Assembly: GCF_000176235.1 (NCBI RefSeq)
Contig: NZ_ACZV01000002.1
Location: 124,001 to 188,000 of the forward strand
Reading direction: 5' to 3'
Source: Vibrio orientalis CIP 102891 = ATCC 33934
Lineage (GTDB): Bacteria; Pseudomonadota; Gammaproteobacteria; Enterobacterales; Vibrionaceae
DNA length: 64,000 bases
Positions within the stretch are counted from its first letter, which is position 1. The number at the start of each line of letters is the position of its first letter. The notes under the pieces are model-generated. The model did not search any database and had not been told where the DNA came from. It was given only the letters and a program-made list of their open reading frames with translations. Of the stretch, positions 8,780 to 18,317 are shown one piece after another. The position numbers were made by a program, and so were the translations under genes.

Positions 8780-9448
8780 TTAGCGACAAAGAAGTTTGTG
8801 CTCTGGGTTGAGAATCGACTCCATCGCGACTCGATAAGAGGTATCAACACTTTCTCGAGAGTTTGAGCGAACACCTAAATATTCTAACTTACCATCACCG
8901 ATACCATAGACAACACCATGTATTTCAATATCTTGGCCGCGCTCCCAAGCATTTTGCATGATGGTGGAATTAGCAAGGTTATAGACTTGCTCTGCGACAT
9001 TGATTTCACCTAGCTTGTCAGCGCGATCGTGCTCTGGCATCGCCTCTAAGTAGTTTCGGTGTTTGAAGTAGAGGTCGCGGATGTGCAGTAGCCAGTTGTT
9101 GATAAGACCAAGCTGCGGATTATCAATCGCCGCTTTTACCCCACCACAGCCATAGTGACCACATACGATGACATGCTTCACCTTTAATACGTCTACAGCG
9201 TATTGCACCACGGATAAGCAGTTTAAATCGGTATGGATAACTTGGTTAGCTACATTACGGTGTACAAACAGCTCACCGGAATAAAGACCGGTTAGGCGTT
9301 CTGCGGGTACTCGGCTGTCTGAACAGCCAATCCAGAGAAAGCCAGGGCTCTGACCTTCTTCGAGCTTGGCAAAGTATTCTGGGCGCTCAGCTTTAATTGA
9401 TTCAGACCACTTTGAGTTGTTTTCAAATAGCTGTTTAATTTCCGGCAT
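8780..9448 (-). CDS. can: Beta-class carbonic anhydrase
   Basis: Zinc enzyme interconverting CO2 and bicarbonate in the cytoplasm, needed for growth in air. It has 222 residues (E. coli Can 220). The zinc ligands and catalytic dyad are visible: C42 and D44-R46 in GCSDSRVP, H98 and C101 in CGHYGCGG. The gene is divergent from a SulP transporter across a 414-bp gap, which suggests joint handling of bicarbonate. Confidence 0.97.
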   Translation of the reverse strand: MPEIKQLFENNSKWSESIKAERPEYFAKLEEGQSPGFLWIGCSDSRVPAERLTGLYSGELFVHRNVANQVIHTDLNCLSVVQYAVDVLKVKHVIVCGHYGCGGVKAAIDNPQLGLINNWLLHIRDLYFKHRNYLEAMPEHDRADKLGEINVAEQVYNLANSTIMQNAWERGQDIEIHGVVYGIGDGKLEYLGVRSNSRESVDTSYRVAMESILNPEHKLLCR

Positions 9449-9862
9449 CTCGTTCGCAATCCTTAAAAAATTCTTGCATCACTATACACAATGTTACAAT
9501 TTCGTTCCCGTGAATATTGTGCGAAAAGGCACTCATCTGACGTGTTTGAGCGCTAAAAATCATAAACTTAGCACTCATCCTAACTAACGGTTATAACGTA
9601 TGAGTGATGAGATGTGATTAACACTTATCTCTCCTAAGTAACATTTGTTAATATGATGAAATTAGCTACATTTCGCAGCGTTTTGATTACATTTTCTGCA
9701 AGATCTAGCTACAAAGTTTAGGGTTATTCTCGCTTACCTCTAGTGTATAGCAGCCTAGCCTAAAAGTAAGATGTCATTATTGCACCTCACTCAGTTTGAA
9801 CACTTGGTGATTGAACGCATGTTTTGCGTTTAAGGTGCGCACAGTTAGCAGGGAGTAGCATT
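9449..9862. other. can-sulP divergent intergenic region
   Basis: 414 bp without a convincing gene. It must contain the promoters of can (-) and sulP (+). Just before sulP there is a nested palindrome: GCACCT (9782-9787) can pair with AGGTGC (9833-9838), enclosing AACGCA (9814-9819) / TGCGTT (9825-9830). It could be a leader hairpin or operator. A short frame through 9366-9587 looks like chance. Confidence 0.5.
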
Positions 9863-11533
9863 GTGTTCGCTAGTCGTTTTGAAGACATGAATCTCAAAGG
9901 AGATCTGTTTGGTGGCGTGACCACCGCTATTATCTCTTTACCTTTAGCGCTTGCCTTTGGTGTTGCATCCGGTGCGGGCGCAGAAGCGGGCTTATGGGGC
10001 GCTATTCTAGTGGGTTTATTTGCCTCACTGTTTGGTGGTTCTAATACCTTAATCTCCGAGCCAACCGGTCCAATGACCGTGATCATGACCGCGGTATTAA
10101 CCAGTATGATGGCGAAATACCCCGAAACGGGCATGGCCATGACCTTCACCGTGGTCATGATGGCAGGGGCATTCCAGATACTTCTCGGTACCTTGAAGTT
10201 AGGAAAATACGTTACTTTGATGCCATATAGCGTGATATCGGGCTTTATGTCGGGTATTGGCGTTATTCTTATTATTCTGCAACTCTCACCATTACTTGGT
10301 CATGCCGCTCCCTCCGGCGGGGTGATGGGAACCCTTTCTGCACTGCCTGATACTGTCGCAAACATGAAGTTCAGTGAGCTGTTCTTGGGTTTACTGACAT
10401 TAGGTATTCTGTTTTGTTTTCCTCGACGTTATCGAAAGTACGTACCAGCCCAGTTGGTTGCGTTGGTTGCGGTAACATTGCTGTCCGTTATTCTTTTTGA
10501 TACCGATTCAATTCGCCGAATTGGTGAAATCCCTGCCGGTTTACCTTCTTTGGTTGTCCCACATATTGATGCTTCGATGTTCACTGAAATGGTGATCGAT
10601 GCTTTGGTGCTAGGTACGCTGGGTTGTATTGATACTCTGTTAACCGCGGTAATCGGCGATTCATTAACACGTAAAGAGCACGATTCAGATAAAGAGCTGC
10701 GTGGCCAAGGTCTCGCCAATATGATTTCAGGCTTGTTTGGCGCGCTGCCAGGTGCAGGTGCAACGATGGGCACGGTAACCAATATTCAGGTTGGTGCCCG
10801 CTCTCCGCTCTCTGGAGTGATTCGTGCATTGATGCTTGCGCTCGTGGTACTTGTCGCTGGTGGGCTAACTGAACCTATCCCTATGGCAGTGCTGGCGGGT
10901 ATTGCGGTGTATGTCGGCTTTAACATCCTCGATTGGAGTTTTATTCAGCGCGCCCACAGAGTCAGTTTTGCGGGTATGGCGATCATGTATGGCGTGATGC
11001 TGCTGACGGTGTTTGTCGATCTGATTGTTGCGGTTGGTCTTGGGGTGTTTATCTCGAACATTATTATCATTGAGCGCTTGAGCCGTGAGCAAGCACGCCA
11101 AGTGAAGGCGATCAGTGATGCTGATGAAGATGATGTGCCACTGAGTGATAGTGAGCGCGGTTTGCTTGATATGGCTAATGGCAAAGTGCTGTTTTTCTAT
11201 CTGTCAGGCCCAATGATCTTCAGTGTATCAAAGGCGATATCTCGTCAACACACCAGTATTTCAGACTATGAAGTGATGATCCTCGATCTTACTGATGTTC
11301 CTATGATCGACGTGACGGTGGGGCTGGCACTAGAGAATGCGATTAAAGATGCGTTAGATACCAATTGCCAAGTTTACTTACTCTGTCCAAATGATAAAAC
11401 GCGTCAACAACTTGAGAAGTTCCATGTGATCGACTTAGTGCCAGACGACAATACATTTAAGTTCCGTTATGAAGCCCTTAAAGCGGCAATTAAGCATGTC
11501 GAGAGCGATGAACACCAGACAGCGGTTATTTAA
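9863..11533 (+). CDS. SulP-family (SLC26) anion transporter with STAS domain, probable bicarbonate/sulfate carrier
   Basis: Integral inner-membrane anion transporter of about 556 residues. The N-terminal family signature follows MNLKGDLFGGVTTAIISLPLALAFG, then 10-14 hydrophobic segments, with the conserved GGSNTLISEPTGPMTV. From about residue 430 a cytoplasmic STAS domain is seen (LSGPMIFSVSKAI...VMILDLTDVPMIDVT). The start is set at GTG 9863, with GGGAG eight bases upstream; an upstream ATG at 9824 and an internal ATG at 9887 are alternatives. Some SulP proteins (BicA type) carry bicarbonate and some are fused to carbonic anhydrase; the adjacent can gene favours bicarbonate here, but substrate cannot be read from sequence. 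Confidence 0.88.
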   Translation: MFASRFEDMNLKGDLFGGVTTAIISLPLALAFGVASGAGAEAGLWGAILVGLFASLFGGSNTLISEPTGPMTVIMTAVLTSMMAKYPETGMAMTFTVVMMAGAFQILLGTLKLGKYVTLMPYSVISGFMSGIGVILIILQLSPLLGHAAPSGGVMGTLSALPDTVANMKFSELFLGLLTLGILFCFPRRYRKYVPAQLVALVAVTLLSVILFDTDSIRRIGEIPAGLPSLVVPHIDASMFTEMVIDALVLGTLGCIDTLLTAVIGDSLTRKEHDSDKELRGQGLANMISGLFGALPGAGATMGTVTNIQVGARSPLSGVIRALMLALVVLVAGGLTEPIPMAVLAGIAVYVGFNILDWSFIQRAHRVSFAGMAIMYGVMLLTVFVDLIVAVGLGVFISNIIIIERLSREQARQVKAISDADEDDVPLSDSERGLLDMANGKVLFFYLSGPMIFSVSKAISRQHTSISDYEVMILDLTDVPMIDVTVGLALENAIKDALDTNCQVYLLCPNDKTRQQLEKFHVIDLVPDDNTFKFRYEALKAAIKHVESDEHQTAVI

Positions 11534-11553
11534 GTAACTCGCTGTTTTAAAAA

Positions 11554-11588
11554 TAAACGCTGCAGTAAAAATCTGCGGCGTTTTTTAT
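11554..11588 (+). terminator. Terminator after sulP
   Basis: Stem AACGCTGCAG (11556-11565) / CTGCGGCGTT (11573-11582), with one G-U pair, then TTTTT. Confidence 0.85.
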
Positions 11589-11703
11589 TTCTGATCTGCA
11601 ATCATTATAATATTTCCAAATTATTCGAAAGGTCTAATTGTAATCATCGTTATTCAACGATAAACTGATTTACGATTGGACAAGCAATGGCAAAAAATAT
11701 TCT

Positions 11704-12621
11704 ATGTATGCACTTGAAATTGAGCAGCTTCGTAAGACCTATGCTGGAGGCTTCGAAGCGCTAAAAGGTATCAGCCTTAACGTGAAAAAGGGCGACTTCT
11801 ACGCGTTACTCGGGCCGAATGGCGCGGGTAAATCGACGACAATTGGTGTGATTTCCTCATTGGTGAATAAGACTTCTGGCAAGGTGAAGGTGTTTGGCTT
11901 TGATATTGATAAGGACCTTGAACTGGCGAAGCAAAACCTTGGTTTAGTCCCTCAAGAGTTTAACTTTAACCAGTTTGAGACCGTTGAGCAGATCGTGCTG
12001 CAGCAAGCGGGTTATTACGGTGTCCCAAAGTCAGTAGCTAAAGAGCGAGCACAAAAATACCTGACTAAGCTCGATCTGTGGGAAAAACGCAGCGAACGTG
12101 CACGTAACTTATCCGGTGGTATGAAGCGACGTTTAATGATTGCTCGTGCCTTGATGCATGAACCTCAGTTACTGATTCTTGATGAGCCAACCGCTGGTGT
12201 TGATATCGAACTGCGTCGATCGATGTGGGAGTTTCTCAAAGAGATAAACTCTGAGCTAGGCATTACGATTATTCTGACGACTCACTACCTTGAAGAAGCA
12301 GAAATGTTGTGTCGCAATATCGGCATCATCAATAAGGGTGAGTTGATAGAGAATACCACCATGAAAGCCTTACTCGGTAAGCTGCATGTTGAGACGTTTA
12401 TTCTTGATCTTGAAGAGGGCAGTGCTGAACCGAAATTGATTGGTGTAAACAGTCAAACCTATATTAATGGCTCTTTAGAGCTTGAGATTGATAAGAGCCA
12501 AGGGTTAAACGACATCTTTGCTCAACTGTCAGAGCAAGGCATTAAAGTGCTGTCGATGCGTAATAAAGCCAATCGCCTTGAAGAGCTGTTCGTCAGTATT
12601 GTACGAGAAGGGAGCCAATAA
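11704..12621 (+). CDS. yadG: ABC exporter ATP-binding protein, YadG-like
   Basis: ATPase of an ABC-2 type exporter, 305 residues (E. coli YadG 308). Walker A GPNGAGKST near residue 38, signature LSGGMKRR near 139, Walker B LLILDEPTAGVD, and switch H in TTHYLEEAE are all intact. A C-terminal domain of about 90 residues follows the nucleotide-binding domain. The permease gene follows one base after the stop. In E. coli the same pair lies beside can and the pan genes, as here. The exported substrate is not known. Confidence 0.93.
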   Translation: MYALEIEQLRKTYAGGFEALKGISLNVKKGDFYALLGPNGAGKSTTIGVISSLVNKTSGKVKVFGFDIDKDLELAKQNLGLVPQEFNFNQFETVEQIVLQQAGYYGVPKSVAKERAQKYLTKLDLWEKRSERARNLSGGMKRRLMIARALMHEPQLLILDEPTAGVDIELRRSMWEFLKEINSELGITIILTTHYLEEAEMLCRNIGIINKGELIENTTMKALLGKLHVETFILDLEEGSAEPKLIGVNSQTYINGSLELEIDKSQGLNDIFAQLSEQGIKVLSMRNKANRLEELFVSIVREGSQ

Positions 12622-12622
12622 T

Positions 12623-13393
12623 ATGTACCGTTTGTATTGGACTGCGTTTTGCAGCTTGCTGACTAAAGAAGTGAATCGTTTTACCCGTATTTGGGTTCAG
12701 ACTCTGGTTCCACCAGCGATCACGATGACATTGTATTTCATTATCTTCGGTAACCTGATTGGGTCACGTATTGGCGAGATGAACGGCTTTAGCTATATGG
12801 AGTATATTGTCCCTGGCCTTATCATGATGTCGGTGATCACCAACTCTTACTCGAATGTTGCCTCGTCATTCTTTAGTGCAAAACTGCAAAAGAACATCGA
12901 AGAGTTGTTGGTTGCACCGGTGCCAAACTATGTGATCATTGCTGGTTATGTCATGGGAGGAGTAACTCGAGGCTTGCTGGTCGGGACGATCGTTACTTTT
13001 GTCTCCTTGTTGTTTGTTGATCTTCAAGTTGAACATTGGGGGATCATTATTGCCACGGTATTTATGACCTCGGTGGTGTTTGCTCTCGGCGGTTTGATCA
13101 ATGCTGTTTACGCAAAAACATTTGATGATATTTCGATCATTCCTACGTTTGTTTTGACGCCTCTGACTTACCTTGGTGGTGTGTTCTATTCGATCAGTCT
13201 ATTGCCTGAATTTTGGCAAGGTGTGTCTAAGGTCAACCCTATCGTCTATATGGTCAATGCGTTCCGTTATGGCTTCTTAGGTGTGTCTGATGTGGGCATT
13301 GTGACTTCGTTCAGTGTGCTCGGCGTATTTGTTGTGGCACTTTACGCGGTGGCGCATTACTTAGTGACGCGCGGAATTGGCTTACGCAGTTAA
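12623..13393 (+). CDS. yadH: ABC-2 type exporter permease, YadH-like
   Basis: Membrane subunit partnering the YadG-like ATPase, 256 residues (same as E. coli YadH). About six transmembrane segments are visible, with the ABC-2 signature around FVLTPLTYLGGVFYSI. The ATG at 12623 follows GGGAGCC in the end of yadG, so translation is probably coupled; an open frame from 12518 inside yadG is not coding. A block of repeats and a bidirectional terminator follow. Confidence 0.93.
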   Translation: MYRLYWTAFCSLLTKEVNRFTRIWVQTLVPPAITMTLYFIIFGNLIGSRIGEMNGFSYMEYIVPGLIMMSVITNSYSNVASSFFSAKLQKNIEELLVAPVPNYVIIAGYVMGGVTRGLLVGTIVTFVSLLFVDLQVEHWGIIIATVFMTSVVFALGGLINAVYAKTFDDISIIPTFVLTPLTYLGGVFYSISLLPEFWQGVSKVNPIVYMVNAFRYGFLGVSDVGIVTSFSVLGVFVVALYAVAHYLVTRGIGLRS

Positions 13394-13402
13394 TAGCCTA
13401 CG

Positions 13403-13505
13403 GTCATTCCATAGAGCGACGCAGGAGAGAGTAGGGAATCTCCATAAGTTTTCGACTTGCTAGAAGAGATCCCCAATTCGTTCGTTCCTCACTCTTGAGG
13501 ATGAC
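13403..13505. repeat. Dispersed palindromic repeat, copy 1
   Basis: About 103 bp starting GTCATTCCATAGAGCGACGC and ending GAGGATGAC, so the ends form an imperfect inverted repeat (GTCAT..ATGAC). GGGAATCTC inside can pair with GAGATCCCC. Its first 41 bases are identical to copy 2 at 13549. No coding potential. It resembles intergenic repeat families common in Vibrio genomes; I cannot name the family. Confidence 0.85.
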
Positions 13506-13548
13506 AGTGATAGAAAATGTTGTGTGGAGAGACGCTAGCACAGAGCGA

Positions 13549-13639
13549 GTCATTCCATAGAGCGACGCAGGAGAGAGTAGGGAATCTCCTTACGTTTTCG
13601 ACTTTTTAGAAGAGTTCTCTAACTCATTCGTTGGTGACA
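13549..13639. repeat. Dispersed palindromic repeat, copy 2
   Basis: About 91 bp, beginning with the same 41 bases as copy 1 and ending GTTGGTGAC. It is shorter by an internal deletion near the 3' end. The two copies sit in tandem between yadH and panC; together with the terminator they fill the 302-bp gap 13394-13695. Confidence 0.85.
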
Positions 13640-13644
13640 GCAAT

Positions 13645-13680
13645 AAAAAAGGGTTGATGCTTTCGCATCAACCCTTTTTA
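13645..13680. terminator. Bidirectional terminator between yadH and panC
   Basis: Stem GGGTTGATGC / GCATCAACCC around TTTC, with an A run before and a T run after, between convergent genes. Confidence 0.93.
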
Positions 13681-13695
13681 GCTTTTCACTGAGAT

Positions 13696-14598
13696 CTATT
13701 CAGCGCTTGCTGATGGAGTCTCAGGCGCCTCTTCTTCCTTCTGCTCTACAACCATCTCAACCACTTGGTTATCGATCAAGCGAGCTTTGCCAAGGAATGC
13801 TGACATTAGAATGACAGCTTGAGTCGTCTCTTCGGTCACCGCTAGCAGTGTGCGTGCATCACGAATGAAGATCTCATCTGGATGTAAGCCTGCTGCGCGC
13901 AGTTGATCGCTCGCATCTTCAATCACAGAAGCGTAATCGTCACGACCGCCACGCATAGCACTGCTGATCCAACGCATGGTGCGTGCAAGCACAGGAGCGC
14001 GTTGACGTTCATCAATCGTTAGCAAGCCATTGCGAGAGCTCATGGCTAGGCCATCCATCTCACGCACCGTTGTTACACCGATGATTTCGATATCCATTGC
14101 CAAGTCTTCCGTCATCTTGCGAATGATCGCAAGTTGTTGAAAGTCTTTCTCGCCAAAGCAAGCTACGTCAGGTTGAACGATATTGAATAGCTTGGTCACC
14201 ACAGTCGCAACACCACGGAAGTGGCCTGGACGTGAGGCACCTTCGAGGATGTTAGACAATCCAGGAACTTCCACAGAGCTCTGAGTTTCTACACCATTCG
14301 GGTAGATAATCTCTGCGGTTGGCGTGAATACTAGCTCCACACCTTCAGTGGTTAACTTGCTTAGGTCGTCTTCTAATGTGCGTGGGTAACTATTTAAATC
14401 ATCAGCACGGTCAAACTGCATTGGGTTAACAAAAATGCTAACCACAACGATATCTGCATGTTCACGAGCTTTACGTACTAAAGTCAGGTGACCTTCGTGT
14501 AAATTGCCCATGGTAGGGACAAATGCCACTTTACGGCCATCTCGTTTGTACTGTTTGATTTGCTCGCGAAGCGCGGCAATTTCAGCAAAAGTTTGCAT
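13696..14598 (-). CDS. panC: Pantothenate synthetase
   Basis: Condenses pantoate and beta-alanine with ATP to give pantothenate (last step of vitamin B5 synthesis). It has 300 residues with the start at ATG 14598 ([14 protein letters not shown]), preceded by AAGGA; the frame extends upstream into panB but this is not family sequence. Motifs: [22 protein letters not shown], and the KMSKS-like MSSRN. The C-terminus carries an acidic tail of about 17 residues ([16 protein letters not shown]) beyond the E. coli length of 283. It is the last gene of the gluQ-pcnB-folK-panB-panC run; panD is not here. Confidence 0.97.
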   Translation of the reverse strand: MQTFAEIAALREQIKQYKRDGRKVAFVPTMGNLHEGHLTLVRKAREHADIVVVSIFVNPMQFDRADDLNSYPRTLEDDLSKLTTEGVELVFTPTAEIIYPNGVETQSSVEVPGLSNILEGASRPGHFRGVATVVTKLFNIVQPDVACFGEKDFQQLAIIRKMTEDLAMDIEIIGVTTVREMDGLAMSSRNGLLTIDERQRAPVLARTMRWISSAMRGGRDDYASVIEDASDQLRAAGLHPDEIFIRDARTLLAVTEETTQAVILMSAFLGKARLIDNQVVEMVVEQKEEEAPETPSASAE

Positions 14599-14608
14599 GG
14601 CTAAATCC

Positions 14609-15403
14609 TTACGCGATGGTATGCGCTTCGCTAGGGAAGGCACCACTTTCTACATCTTCCTTGTATTTGGCTACTGCTTTACGCATGTCACCTGTTTCAG
14701 CAAGGAAATTTTTCGAGAATTTTGGCATGTAGTTCGCTGCAATTCCAAACATATCGTGCATAACTAAGATCTGACCATCAGTTACGTTGCCTGCGCCGAT
14801 ACCAATGACAGGTACGTCACAAACTTCGGTAATACGCGCAGCAAGCTCTTTTGGTACACACTCAATTAAGATGATTTGTGCGCCAGCTTCTTGCAGTGCA
14901 AGAGCATCACGGACCATACGGTCAGCTTTATCTTGCTCGCGGCCTTGAACTTTAAAACCACCAAAGATATTAACCGATTGAGGTGTTAAGCCGAGGTGTG
15001 CACAAACGGGTACTGCACGTTCTGTAAGAGTCTTAACGGTATCAACTAACCAATCGCCGCCTTCGATCTTAACCATGTTTGCTCCAGCACGCATTAGCGC
15101 AGCAGCGCTCTCACACGCTTGCTCAGGCGTTGCATAGCTCATAAATGGCATATCAGCCATAAGTAGGCAGTTTGGGCTACCAGCGCGCACACAACGCGTG
15201 TGGTACGCAATCTCTTCTACAGTGACAGGTAGAGTAGAGGATTCGCCTTGAAGAACCATGCCTAGAGAGTCACCGACCAGCAGTACGGGCATCTCTTGGC
15301 TTTCAAATAGCTGGGCAAAGCTTGCATCGTAAGCGGTAGAAGTCGCAAATTTACGGCCTTCTTGCTTCCACTTCATCAGATCATTGATGGAAATTTTTTT
15401 CAT
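14609..15403 (-). CDS. panB: 3-methyl-2-oxobutanoate hydroxymethyltransferase (ketopantoate hydroxymethyltransferase)
   Basis: First committed step of pantothenate synthesis: transfers a hydroxymethyl group from methylenetetrahydrofolate to ketoisovalerate. It has 264 residues, exactly the E. coli length. Family blocks [27 protein letters not shown] and the catalytic-Glu segment IECVPKELA are present. The gap to panC is 10 bp and to the upstream folK 22 bp, so it is translated from a common transcript. folK in the same operon links folate and pantothenate synthesis. Confidence 0.97.
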   Translation of the reverse strand: MKKISINDLMKWKQEGRKFATSTAYDASFAQLFESQEMPVLLVGDSLGMVLQGESSTLPVTVEEIAYHTRCVRAGSPNCLLMADMPFMSYATPEQACESAAALMRAGANMVKIEGGDWLVDTVKTLTERAVPVCAHLGLTPQSVNIFGGFKVQGREQDKADRMVRDALALQEAGAQIILIECVPKELAARITEVCDVPVIGIGAGNVTDGQILVMHDMFGIAANYMPKFSKNFLAETGDMRKAVAKYKEDVESGAFPSEAHTIA

Positions 15404-15425
15404 GATTTTTCCTTACAGAATTTGG

Positions 15426-15911
15426 CTAAGGTTGCCAAACACGCAGACCGTTTTGGGCAACGACTTTGAGTAAGTCATCCAGTCTAGTCCCACATGGGAG
15501 GGTTAAATTTGGTGCGATCTCTGCGAGCGGATAGAGCACAAACTCACGCTCTTTCATTCCATAATGTGGAACCGTCAAACGCTCGGAATCCATCACCTCA
15601 TTGCCATAAAGAAGAATATCGAGATCTAAGGTTCTTGGGCCCCAGCGTTCTTCTTTACGGACGCGCCCTTGCTCTAGTTCAATCGTTTGAGTGCAATTGA
15701 GTAGTTCAAGTGGCGTTAATTCTGTTGTCAGCTCAACAACCGCATTGATGTAGTCAGGTTGATCCTGAGGCCCCATCGGGGTGCTGCTGTAGAGCGACGA
15801 AGTTTGTACAAATTGCGTTTTAGGCACTTGTTTTAAAGCATCAATAGCTACGTTGGCTTGAGAAACAGGATCACCAAGATTACTGCCGACAGCAATAAAT
15901 ACGGTGGTCAT
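15426..15911 (-). CDS. folK: HPPK, 2-amino-4-hydroxy-6-hydroxymethyldihydropteridine pyrophosphokinase
   Basis: Folate-pathway kinase that pyrophosphorylates the pterin precursor before DHPS. It has 161 residues (E. coli 159). The HPPK signature RWGPRTLDLDILLYG is intact, with GSNLGDP at the N-terminus. The start codon overlaps the pcnB stop (ATGA, 15908-15911), a sign of translational coupling, as in E. coli pcnB-folK. Confidence 0.97.
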   Translation of the reverse strand: MTTVFIAVGSNLGDPVSQANVAIDALKQVPKTQFVQTSSLYSSTPMGPQDQPDYINAVVELTTELTPLELLNCTQTIELEQGRVRKEERWGPRTLDLDILLYGNEVMDSERLTVPHYGMKEREFVLYPLAEIAPNLTLPCGTRLDDLLKVVAQNGLRVWQP

Positions 15912-17293
15912 GATGATGCCTTCGGCTTTTTCTTGCGGTAGTTTTTACGGCGACGCTGACGGGGTTGACCGTCGCCGCTCGCATCAAGGTCTGCTGCCAT
16001 CGCTTGGCGCATGTTGCGGCCAGCGTTTTGGAAGGTTTCCCACCACTTAGCGAGCTCTTTGATTTCACCTTGCTCGATTTCACCGCGCATTTCCAAGAAA
16101 TCGAAACCAGCACGGAACTTGTTAAGCTCCATCAGGCGGAATGCACGTTTACCATTGCGGCGAGGCATACGCAGTTGTAGCTGCCAGATTTCGCGAATTG
16201 TCGCGGTATGACGGCGCGGAATCGCAATCGTACGTACTTGATCATCAAGAATGTAGTTACTTGCTTCCATGATCGCATCGTAAGAAGAGAGCTTGCGCGT
16301 CTCCATCAACTGCTTCGCTTTCTCTTGAAGTGGGTACCAAAGCATAGCTGCGAACATGAAGGCTGGATTAATGCGTTTACCTTCTTCGATACGTTGGTCG
16401 GTCGAATCGAGTACTAGATCCAACATTTGCTCAGTCGGTGAGTCATACTCTTCAGTAAAGAACTCGGCAATCGTTGGGAATAGCTGCTGGAACAGATTGT
16501 ACTCACGCATTAAGTGGTACGTCTCTAGGCCATGACCAGACTGCAGCATTTTCAGTGATTCTTCGTACAGACGAGCAGCTGGAATATCTTGCAGTAAGGT
16601 CGCCATCTCTTCGATTGGCGCAGCGGTATCTTCCTCGATATCAAAATCGAGTTTCACTGCGAAGCGAATAGCACGCAGCATACGCACAGGATCTTCGCGG
16701 TAGCGCGTCTCAGGGTCGCCGAGTAAGCGGATAAGCTTATCTTCTAGATCTTCATGGCCGCCAGCGTAATCGTGAATCGAGTAGTCGCCAATGTTGTAAT
16801 ACATCGCATTAACAGTGAAATCACGACGCTCAGCATCTTCATCGATTGTGCCATAAACGTTATCACGTAATAGCATGCCTTCTTTTGACTGCTGAGAAAC
16901 GTTTTTGTTTGGCTCTTGGTGGTGACCACGGAAAGTGGCGACCTCAATGATGTCGCGACCAAACATAATGTGCGCAAGACGGAAGCGACGACCAATTAGG
17001 CGACAGTTCTTAAACAGTTGTCGGATCTGCTCTGGTGTTGCATTCGTCGCAATATCAAAATCTTTAGGCTGCTGGCCCAGTAATAAATCGCGGACGCCAC
17101 CACCGACTAGGTACGCATCAAAGCCAGCACCATTAAGACGGTATAACACCTTCAATGCATTATCACTGATCTGTTTGCGCGAGATGTTATGTTCTTGGCG
17201 AGTAATAATGTTTAAAGCGAGCTCAGAAAATGTTTCTGTTTCGCTAGCTGTATAATCGTTTTTGTTCATGTGCATCTGGCAATAATTGGTCAA
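15908..17293 (-). CDS. pcnB: Poly(A) polymerase I
   Basis: Adds poly(A) tails to RNA 3' ends, which promotes RNA decay. It belongs to the class II nucleotidyltransferases. The catalytic block LVGGGVRDLLLGQQPKDFDIATNA carries the two metal-binding Asp, and RRFRLAHIMFGRDIIEVATFRG follows. The basic C-terminal tail (RQRRRKNYRKKKPK) is typical. The start is taken as TTG 17293: it has AAGG five bases upstream and gives 40 residues before ISRKQIS, against 41 in E. coli, where pcnB also lacks an AUG start. ATG 17275 and 17269 are alternatives without a ribosome-binding site. It is co-transcribed with gluQ upstream. Confidence 0.93.
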   Translation of the reverse strand: MTNYCQMHMNKNDYTASETETFSELALNIITRQEHNISRKQISDNALKVLYRLNGAGFDAYLVGGGVRDLLLGQQPKDFDIATNATPEQIRQLFKNCRLIGRRFRLAHIMFGRDIIEVATFRGHHQEPNKNVSQQSKEGMLLRDNVYGTIDEDAERRDFTVNAMYYNIGDYSIHDYAGGHEDLEDKLIRLLGDPETRYREDPVRMLRAIRFAVKLDFDIEEDTAAPIEEMATLLQDIPAARLYEESLKMLQSGHGLETYHLMREYNLFQQLFPTIAEFFTEEYDSPTEQMLDLVLDSTDQRIEEGKRINPAFMFAAMLWYPLQEKAKQLMETRKLSSYDAIMEASNYILDDQVRTIAIPRRHTATIREIWQLQLRMPRRNGKRAFRLMELNKFRAGFDFLEMRGEIEQGEIKELAKWWETFQNAGRNMRQAMAADLDASGDGQPRQRRRKNYRKKKPKASS

Positions 17294-17356
17294 GCCAACC
17301 TTGCTTGAGTTTAATATTTTGGGCCCATCAGGGGCGAATTTGCGGCTAATAATAGC

Positions 17357-18247
17357 TTACAGCGAGCGGTTTGAGAATCTTGGTGTGATTTCAGTCGCTT
17401 TTGGCAACTGACTTATACGCCAATTTTTGACGCCCCACGCAATGATCTCTTCCACGTTGCTAAACTGAATTTCTTTATCAATATCAAAGCCTAAGAAACT
17501 CATTGCATCTAATAAAGCCGGCTTAGGATTGCAATTATCGATCGCTTTTGCATGATTTTGTTTGGACAATTTATGTCCACTTTCATCCAGCGCTAATGGC
17601 AGATGTAAGTAGCTGACTGGCTCTGCATCGAGCATTTGATAGAGACTAATCTGGCGTCCAGTCGGCTCGATAAGGTCAGCACCTCTCACCACTTCGGTGA
17701 TGCCTTGCTCGATATCATCTAATACTACGGCAAGGTTGTAAGCAAATAACCCATCTCGGCGCTTTATAATAAAATCTTCATCTGCCAAAGCGGTGGGGAT
17801 GCTTAAGGTGCCATGACGCTGATCTTCAAATTGGTATACCGGATGCGTCATCCGCAGGCGAATTGCGCATTGCTGATGATTTTGCAGTGCTAAATCGCGA
17901 CAGGTCCCGGTATAGAACCCACCTGAGGCTTTGATTTGTTTACGGGTACATTGGCAGTAATACGCTTGACCAGATTCAAGCCAACGATTGATTTGCTCTT
18001 GATAGAGTTCGTGGCGCTGGCTTTGGTAAACTACTTCGCCATCCCAGTAGAGTTTATACGCTTCTAAGGTTTCTAGAATAAGCGAACTCGCGCCTGGCAT
18101 TTCTCTCGGCGGATCAAGATCTTCAATACGAACTAACCACTCACCTTGTTGCGACTTAGCTTGGAAGTAACTGCCGAGTGCAGCAATGAGCGAACCAAAG
18201 TGTAATGGACCTGAAGGTGAGGGGGCGAAACGGCCAATATAACTCAT
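17357..18247 (-). CDS. gluQ: Glutamyl-Q tRNA(Asp) synthetase
   Basis: Truncated GluRS paralogue that attaches glutamate to the queuosine base of tRNA-Asp. It has 296 residues, with no anticodon-binding domain. The HIGH-like motif is [14 protein letters not shown], the KMSKS-like motif is GHKLSKQNH, and the zinc site lies in [21 protein letters not shown]. As in many gammaproteobacteria it sits directly downstream of dksA and upstream of pcnB. A terminator separates it from dksA, so some transcription is read-through or from a local promoter. Confidence 0.96.
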   Translation of the reverse strand: MSYIGRFAPSPSGPLHFGSLIAALGSYFQAKSQQGEWLVRIEDLDPPREMPGASSLILETLEAYKLYWDGEVVYQSQRHELYQEQINRWLESGQAYYCQCTRKQIKASGGFYTGTCRDLALQNHQQCAIRLRMTHPVYQFEDQRHGTLSIPTALADEDFIIKRRDGLFAYNLAVVLDDIEQGITEVVRGADLIEPTGRQISLYQMLDAEPVSYLHLPLALDESGHKLSKQNHAKAIDNCNPKPALLDAMSFLGFDIDKEIQFSNVEEIIAWGVKNWRISQLPKATEITPRFSNRSL

Positions 18248-18270
18248 AGATGAATACTGTTTTTAATAAA

Positions 18271-18296
18271 CCAAAAAGGGAGCCAAGGCTCCCTTC
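18271..18296 (-). terminator. Terminator between dksA and gluQ
   Basis: Minus-strand stem AAGGGAGCC / GGCTCCCTT with a 2-base loop, followed by TTTTTGG. Probably partial, because gluQ starts 25 bp further. Confidence 0.85.
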
Positions 18297-18317
18297 AATA
18301 GTCAGACAAAGCAATCA

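Noticed and set aside
9366..9587. 73-residue plus-strand ORF across the can start
   Set aside because: Mostly antisense to can and then low-complexity intergenic sequence; no ribosome-binding site or homology.
13403..13639. Small RNA gene or tRNA remnant in the yadH-panC gap
   Set aside because: The sequence is explained by two copies of the dispersed repeat plus a terminator; no cloverleaf or promoter was seen.
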